The position numbers and the translations under genes are program-made. A stretch of 10,094 nucleotides of DNA from Pseudomonadota bacterium (GTDB lineage: Bacteria; Pseudomonadota; Alphaproteobacteria; Elsterales; Elsteraceae): assembly GCA_016195115.1 (NCBI GenBank), contig JACQAI010000117.1:1-10094 (forward strand), written 5' to 3'. The notes below the pieces were generated by a model. The model made no database searches. It was not told the DNA's origin and saw only the letters and a program-made list of their open reading frames with translations. Each line of letters opens with the position of its first letter. Within the stretch, counting starts at the first letter, position 1. Positions 6,336 through 10,094 of the stretch are shown piece by piece.

Positions 6336-8600
6336 TCAGCGGCGGACGTCGTGGGCGGCGAAGGCGGCGGCGGTGACCAGGTCGGAGACGCTGGCGCCGA
6401 TCGGCACGATCTGCGCCGGCTTGTCGAGGCCGATCAGCAGCGGCCCGATCACGGTGCCGCCGCCGAGCTTGGCCATCAGCTTGGAGGCGATGTTGGCGGT
6501 GTGCAGCGCCGGCATGATGAGGACGTTGGCAGGCGCCGACAGGCGGCAGAACGGGTAGAGCTTCATGAGCTCGGCGTCGAGCGCGACGTCGGCCGCCATC
6601 TCGCCGTCGTACTCGAAATCGACCCTGCGCTTGTCGAGCTCGGCGACCGCGGCGCGCACGCGGTCGGCCTTCTCGACCATCGGGTTGCCGAACGTTGAGT
6701 ACGACAGCAGCGCGACGCGCGGCTCGTGGCCCATGCGGCGCGCCTTGGCGGCGGTCTGGATCGCGATGTCGGCGAGCTCTTCGGGCGACGGCAGCTCGTG
6801 CACCGTGGTGTCGCTGATGAACACGGTCTGGCCGCGCGAGAGCAGGATGTTGAGGCCGAACACGCGGGCGCCCTTGGCGGGTTCGATGACGCGGCGGATC
6901 TCCTCGAGCGCGGCGTAGTAGCTGCGCGTCGTGCCGGTGACCAGGGCGTCGGCGTCGCCCAGCGCCAACATGCAGGCGGCGAATACGTTGCGGTTCTGAT
7001 TCACCATGCGCTGGCAGTCGCGGTAGAGGAAGCCCTGGCGCTTTAGGCGATCGTAAAGATAGTCGGTGTAGCGCCTGTTCTGGCGCGACAGCCGCGCGTT
7101 GTGGACCTCGAGCTCGCTGTCCTTGGGCAGGCCGAGCTCGGCCAGCGTCTTGGCGACGCCCTCCTCGCGGCCGATCAAGATCGGCGTGCCGTAGCCGGCG
7201 TTGCGGAAGGCCAGCGCGGCGCGCAGGATGCGCTCCTCTTCGCCCTCGGCGAACACCACGCGCCGCGGCGTCGAGCGCACCTGCTCGAACATCAACTGAA
7301 GGACCGAGGCGGTGGGATCGAGCCGCGCGCCGAGCGCGCGGGCGTAGACCTTCAAATCGGCGATCGGCTTGCGCGCGACGCCGCTGTCCATCGCCGCCTT
7401 GGCGACCGCCGGCGGGATCACGGTGATCAGGCGCGGATCGAACGGCACCGGGATGATGTACTCGGGTCCGTAGCGCAGCCGCTGGCCGCCGTAGGCGGCG
7501 TCGAGCTCGTCGGGCACGTCCTCGCGCGCCAAGGTTGCGAGCGCCTGGGCGGCGGCGATCTTCATGGCGTCGTTGATCGTCGAGGCGCGCACGTCGAGGG
7601 CGCCGCGGAACACGTAAGGGAACCCGAGCACATTGTTGACCTGGTTCGGATAGTCCGAGCGGCCGGTGGCGATGATGACGTCCTTGCGCGCCTTCTTGGC
7701 GGCCTCCGGGGTGATCTCGGGATCGGGGTTGGCCATCGCGAAGATGATCGGCTTGGCGGCCATCGATTCGACCATCTTGGGCGTTATGGCGTCCTTGGCC
7801 GACAGCCCGAAGAGCACGTCGGCACCTTCGGCCGCCTGGGCCAGGGTGCGCGCCTTGGTGTTGGCGGCGTGCGCCGACTTCCACTGGTTCATGCCCTCGG
7901 TGCGGCCGCTGAACACCACGCCCTTGGTGTCGCACAGGATGACGCTGTCGTGCGGCAGCCCCATCGACTTCAAGAGCTCGACGCAGGCGATCGACGCCGC
8001 GCCGGCGCCGTTGACCACCATCTTGATGTCCTTGAGCGCGCGGCCCGTGAGGTCGAGGGCGTTGATCATCCCGGCGACCGCGACGATCGCGGTGCCGTGC
8101 TGGTCGTCATGGAACACCGGGATGTTCAAGAGCTCGCGCAGGCGCTGCTCGATCATGAAGCACTCCGGCGCCTTGATGTCCTCGAGATTGATGCCGCCGA
8201 AGGCCGGCGAAAGATATCGTACGCAGTTCACAAATTGGTCGACGTCCTTGGTGTCGACCTCGAGGTCGATGCCGTCGATGTCGGCGAAGCGCTTGAACAG
8301 CACGCCCTTGCCTTCCATCACCGGCTTGGCTGCGAGCGGTCCGATCGCGCCCAGTCCGAGCACCGCGGTGCCGTTCGAGATCACCGCGACCATGTTGCCC
8401 TTGGCGGTGTAGTCGTAGGCCAGCGCCGGGTTGCGCTCGATCGCCAGGCACGGGATGGCGACGCCCGGCGAGTAGGCGAGGGTCAGGTCGCGCTGGGTGG
8501 TCAGCGGCTTGGTGGCGTTGATCTCCAGCTTCCCGGGCTTGCCCGAGGAATGGAACAGCAGCGCTTCCTCATCGGTCACGCGCGCGGTCGAGTGATCCAT
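6336..8600 (-). CDS. maeB: NADP-dependent malic enzyme fused to a phosphotransacetylase-like domain (MaeB type)
   Basis: This 754-residue protein oxidatively decarboxylates malate to pyruvate, making NADPH and feeding acetyl-CoA synthesis and gluconeogenic balance in the cytoplasm. The length matches the hybrid MaeB/TME class (about 750-770 aa). The malic N-domain (about 18-160) has the catalytic Tyr43 in LAYSPGVAIPC, the Lys98 region MEGKGVLFKRFADIDGIDLE (95-114) and metal-site acids in NLEDIKAPECF (138-148) and FHDDQHGTAI (163-172). The NAD-binding domain (about 163-400) has the dinucleotide motif NGAGAA (197-202), CDTKG (223-227) and ANPDPEITPEA (290-300). The C-terminal third (about 430-750) is a phosphotransacetylase-like domain (RRVVFAEGEEERIL 446-459, NVLIMPALHTANIASKL 692-708), which in this class is regulatory rather than clearly catalytic. 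AAAGG lies 10 nt before the ATG. The cofactor, NADP or NAD, is not decided by what I can see. Divergent from mutS, as in other alphaproteobacteria. Confidence 0.96.
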   Translation of the reverse strand: MDHSTARVTDEEALLFHSSGKPGKLEINATKPLTTQRDLTLAYSPGVAIPCLAIERNPALAYDYTAKGNMVAVISNGTAVLGLGAIGPLAAKPVMEGKGVLFKRFADIDGIDLEVDTKDVDQFVNCVRYLSPAFGGINLEDIKAPECFMIEQRLRELLNIPVFHDDQHGTAIVAVAGMINALDLTGRALKDIKMVVNGAGAASIACVELLKSMGLPHDSVILCDTKGVVFSGRTEGMNQWKSAHAANTKARTLAQAAEGADVLFGLSAKDAITPKMVESMAAKPIIFAMANPDPEITPEAAKKARKDVIIATGRSDYPNQVNNVLGFPYVFRGALDVRASTINDAMKIAAAQALATLAREDVPDELDAAYGGQRLRYGPEYIIPVPFDPRLITVIPPAVAKAAMDSGVARKPIADLKVYARALGARLDPTASVLQLMFEQVRSTPRRVVFAEGEEERILRAALAFRNAGYGTPILIGREEGVAKTLAELGLPKDSELEVHNARLSRQNRRYTDYLYDRLKRQGFLYRDCQRMVNQNRNVFAACMLALGDADALVTGTTRSYYAALEEIRRVIEPAKGARVFGLNILLSRGQTVFISDTTVHELPSPEELADIAIQTAAKARRMGHEPRVALLSYSTFGNPMVEKADRVRAAVAELDKRRVDFEYDGEMAADVALDAELMKLYPFCRLSAPANVLIMPALHTANIASKLMAKLGGGTVIGPLLIGLDKPAQIVPIGASVSDLVTAAAFAAHDVRR

Positions 8601-8625
8601 AACGATTGTGCCTTTCCCCCCGCAG

Positions 8626-8645
8626 GACGGCGCAAAAGCGCCGTC
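8626..8645 (-). promoter_or_regulatory. Perfect hairpin in the maeB 5' leader
   Basis: GACGGCGC and GCGCCGTC (8 bp, no mismatch) flank a 4-nt loop that reads UUUU on the maeB transcript. It lies between the predicted promoter and the ribosome site, its base about 10 nt from the GGGGGGAAAGG purine run. It could affect leader stability or ribosome access. It is not followed by a U-tract, so a terminator is unlikely. The structure is plain in the sequence; the role is a guess. Confidence 0.5.
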
Positions 8646-8663
8646 GACTGGCAGATTTCCGTC

Positions 8664-8693
8664 ATGTTAGGGAGCCGGTCGTACAACTGTCAA
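8664..8693 (-). promoter_or_regulatory. Sigma70-like promoter of maeB
   Basis: On the minus strand a perfect -35 TTGACA (8688-8693) is followed after 18 bp by a -10 TAACAT (8664-8669, 4 of 6). Transcription would start near 8657, giving a leader of roughly 57 nt that includes the 8626-8645 hairpin. The 18-bp spacing is the same as in the predicted esterase promoter in this window. Confidence 0.5.
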
Positions 8694-8716
8694 AGTCGGT
8701 GCCCCAAACAAGGCAT

Positions 8717-8747
8717 CCCTCCCCCGTTCCGCAGCAACGGGGGAGGG
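8717..8747. repeat. 12-bp perfect inverted repeat in the maeB-mutS spacer
   Basis: CCCTCCCCCGTT (8717-8728) and AACGGGGGAGGG (8736-8747) pair without mismatch around a 7-nt loop. Short palindromes of this 'CCCTCCCCCG...CGGGGGAGGG' kind are often dispersed in GC-rich proteobacterial genomes, so a REP-like repeat is possible. It lies upstream of both genes, so it is not a terminator for either; no T-tract follows directly on either strand. Confidence 0.6.
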
Positions 8748-8758
8748 TAGGGAGGGGG
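8739..8758 (+). other. G-quadruplex motif upstream of mutS
   Basis: Four G runs, G5-A-G3-TA-G3-A-G5, with loops of 1, 2 and 1 nt, give a canonical intramolecular G-quadruplex motif on the + (mutS sense) strand, about 60 bp before the mutS start. It shares its first two G runs with the right arm of the 8717-8747 hairpin, so the two structures exclude each other. Folding is predicted, not shown. Confidence 0.5.
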
Positions 8759-8819
8759 CTGTTTTCGCGCCTGAGCGCAGGGCTGTCCGCCGTACCCGTC
8801 CATGATACACACTCGCGCG

Positions 8820-10094
8820 ATGGCGCGCGGAGACGACAGCCAACGATCGCAGGCTCAGCCCGGGACAGGCGACGACGCGACGTCGCCGATGATGGCGCAG
8901 TATCTCGAGTTGAAGCGCGTCCACGCCGATTGCCTGCTGTTCTATCGGATGGGCGACTTCTACGAGATGTTCTTCGACGACGCCAAGGTCGCGGCGCGCG
9001 CGCTCGACATCGCGTTGACCAAGCGCGGCCGCCATAACGGCGAGGACATCCCGATGGCCGGCGTGCCGGTGCACGCCGCCGAGGCTTACCTCGCGCGCCT
9101 GATCCGCCAGGGCATCCGCGTCGCGGTGTGCGAGCAGGTCGAGGATCCGGCCGAGGCGCGCCGGCGCGGCAATCGCGGTCCGGTCAAGCGCGACATCGTG
9201 CGCGTTGTCACGCCCGGCACGATCACGGAGGACGGGCTGCTCGACGCCCGCCGGCACAATTATCTGGCGGCGCTGGTCGAGATCGCCGGCGCCTGCGGCC
9301 TGGCGACGGTCGACGTCTCGACCGGCGCATTCGCGGTCGAGGCATTGACGCCGCCGAGTTTGGCGGCGGCGCTGGCGCGCATCGAGCCGAGCGAGCTCCT
9401 GGTGCCCGAGCGGCTGCTCCAGGCGCCGGCGCTGGTCGAGCTGCTCGCCGAGTGGCGGCCGCGCCTGACGCCGCTGCCGAGCAGCCGCTTCGATTCCGAC
9501 AACGCCCGTCTCCGCCTCGAGCGCCTCCACGGCGTCAGCACGCTCGACGGGCTGGGCGCGTTCAGCCGCGCCGAGCTCGCCGCCGCCGGCGCGCTGGTCG
9601 AGTACGTCGACCTGACCCAGAAGGGGCGCCTGCCGCGCTTGAGCCGGCTCGCCCAGCGGAGCGCCGGCGCGGTGATGGAGATCGACGCGGCGACCGCGCG
9701 CAATCTCGAGCTGACGCGCACGCTCGCCGGCGAGCGCAAGGGCAGCCTGCTCGCCACCATCGACCGCACGGTGACGGGCGGCGGTGCCCGCACCCTGACG
9801 GGCTGGCTGGTCGCGCCGCTGACCGACCCGGCGGCAATCGCGGCGCGCCAGGACATGGTGGCGTGGTTCGTCGAGCAGGCCGAGCTGCGCAGCGAGACGC
9901 GCGCGGCGTTACGCGCCGCGCCCGACCTCGAGCGACCGCTGTCGCGGCTCAGCCTCGGCCGTGGCGGCCCGCGCGATGTCGCGGCGATGCGCGACGGCGT
10001 CGCCGCGGCGCTGGCGTTGCGCGTCCGGCTGACGGCGGCGGGATCGGCGCTGCCGAGCGGGCTCGGCCAGGCGCTCGACGGGCTCGACAGCGAC
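8820..10094 (+). CDS. mutS: DNA mismatch repair protein MutS, N-terminal half, cut by window edge
   Basis: MutS recognises base mismatches and small loops and recruits MutL. The window holds 425 codons with no stop, so the C-terminal ATPase and helix-turn-helix parts lie outside. The start of domain I reads SPMMAQYLELK, then LLFYRMGDFYEMFFDDAK, including the mismatch-contacting Phe-x-Glu motif (Phe47, Glu49). LTKRG, IPMAGVPVHAAEAYLARLI and VAVCEQVEDP follow as in all MutS proteins. The connector domain (about 150-275) and the start of the lever/core domain (IDAATARNLELTRTL, GSLLATIDRTVTGGGARTL) follow in order. Start choice is open. ATG 8802 is in frame but its first codons include rare ATA and ACA; ATG 8820 gives 22 residues before the conserved PMM, typical of alphaproteobacteria; ATG 8889/8892 would begin at PMM itself. 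None has a clear Shine-Dalgarno. The gene is divergent from maeB. Confidence 0.96.
   Translation, partial: MARGDDSQRSQAQPGTGDDATSPMMAQYLELKRVHADCLLFYRMGDFYEMFFDDAKVAARALDIALTKRGRHNGEDIPMAGVPVHAAEAYLARLIRQGIRVAVCEQVEDPAEARRRGNRGPVKRDIVRVVTPGTITEDGLLDARRHNYLAALVEIAGACGLATVDVSTGAFAVEALTPPSLAAALARIEPSELLVPERLLQAPALVELLAEWRPRLTPLPSSRFDSDNARLRLERLHGVSTLDGLGAFSRAELAAAGALVEYVDLTQKGRLPRLSRLAQRSAGAVMEIDAATARNLELTRTLAGERKGSLLATIDRTVTGGGARTLTGWLVAPLTDPAAIAARQDMVAWFVEQAELRSETRAALRAAPDLERPLSRLSLGRGGPRDVAAMRDGVAAALALRVRLTAAGSALPSGLGQALDGLDSD

Noticed and set aside
6235..7935. Long minus-strand open frame inside maeB
   Set aside because: It is an alternative frame of maeB with Arg-rich translation; the 754-residue maeB frame explains the region.
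7101..8750. 549-codon open frame on the + strand opposite maeB
   Set aside because: Antisense shadow of maeB with no recognisable motifs.

Overview
The window is about 10.1 kb of very GC-rich DNA with dense, strongly coding-biased genes. It looks like the chromosome of an alphaproteobacterium, probably of the Rhodospirillales type. The basis is the gene set (phoR / phoU-phoB, a hybrid malic enzyme next to mutS, and a family 9 glycosyltransferase) and closeness of the proteins to alphaproteobacterial relatives as I remember them. I ran no database search, so the lineage is inference. Two genes are cut by the window edges: the glycosyltransferase on the left and mutS on the right.

Layout, left to right. 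(1) 1-755 (-): the N-terminal part of a glycosyltransferase family 9 protein. (2) 891-1715 (-): an alpha/beta-hydrolase esterase with a good sigma70-like promoter. (3) 1842-2096 (+): a tiny histidine-rich lipoprotein, divergent from the esterase and convergent with phoB. (4) 2107-3554 (-): phoU-phoB, translationally coupled, with a Pho-box-like site upstream. (5) 3719-4561 (+): a six-bladed propeller protein resembling the lyase domain (PAL) of peptide-amidating enzyme, with the expected catalytic residues in place. (6) 4558-5988 (-): phoR, the sensor kinase for PhoB, overlapping the propeller gene tail to tail by 4 bp. (7) 6058-6296: a 239-bp non-coding inverted-repeat (MITE-like) element. 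(8) 6336-8600 (-): maeB, an NADP-type malic enzyme fused to a phosphotransacetylase-like domain, with a sigma70-like promoter and a perfect hairpin in its leader. (9) 8601-8819: the divergent maeB/mutS spacer, holding a 12-bp hairpin and a textbook G-quadruplex motif. (10) 8820-10094 (+): mutS, N-terminal half.

How the genes work together. PhoR, PhoU and PhoB form the phosphate-starvation signalling unit: PhoR senses through the Pst transporter and PhoU, and PhoB activates Pho-box promoters, here apparently including its own operon. In many alphaproteobacteria pstSCAB sits between phoR and phoU. Here that place is taken by a single oppositely oriented PAL-like gene and no pst gene is in the window. 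I see no phage, CRISPR array or complete insertion sequence. The most unusual items are the PAL-like protein in the pho locus, the inverted-repeat element, and the structured maeB/mutS spacer.
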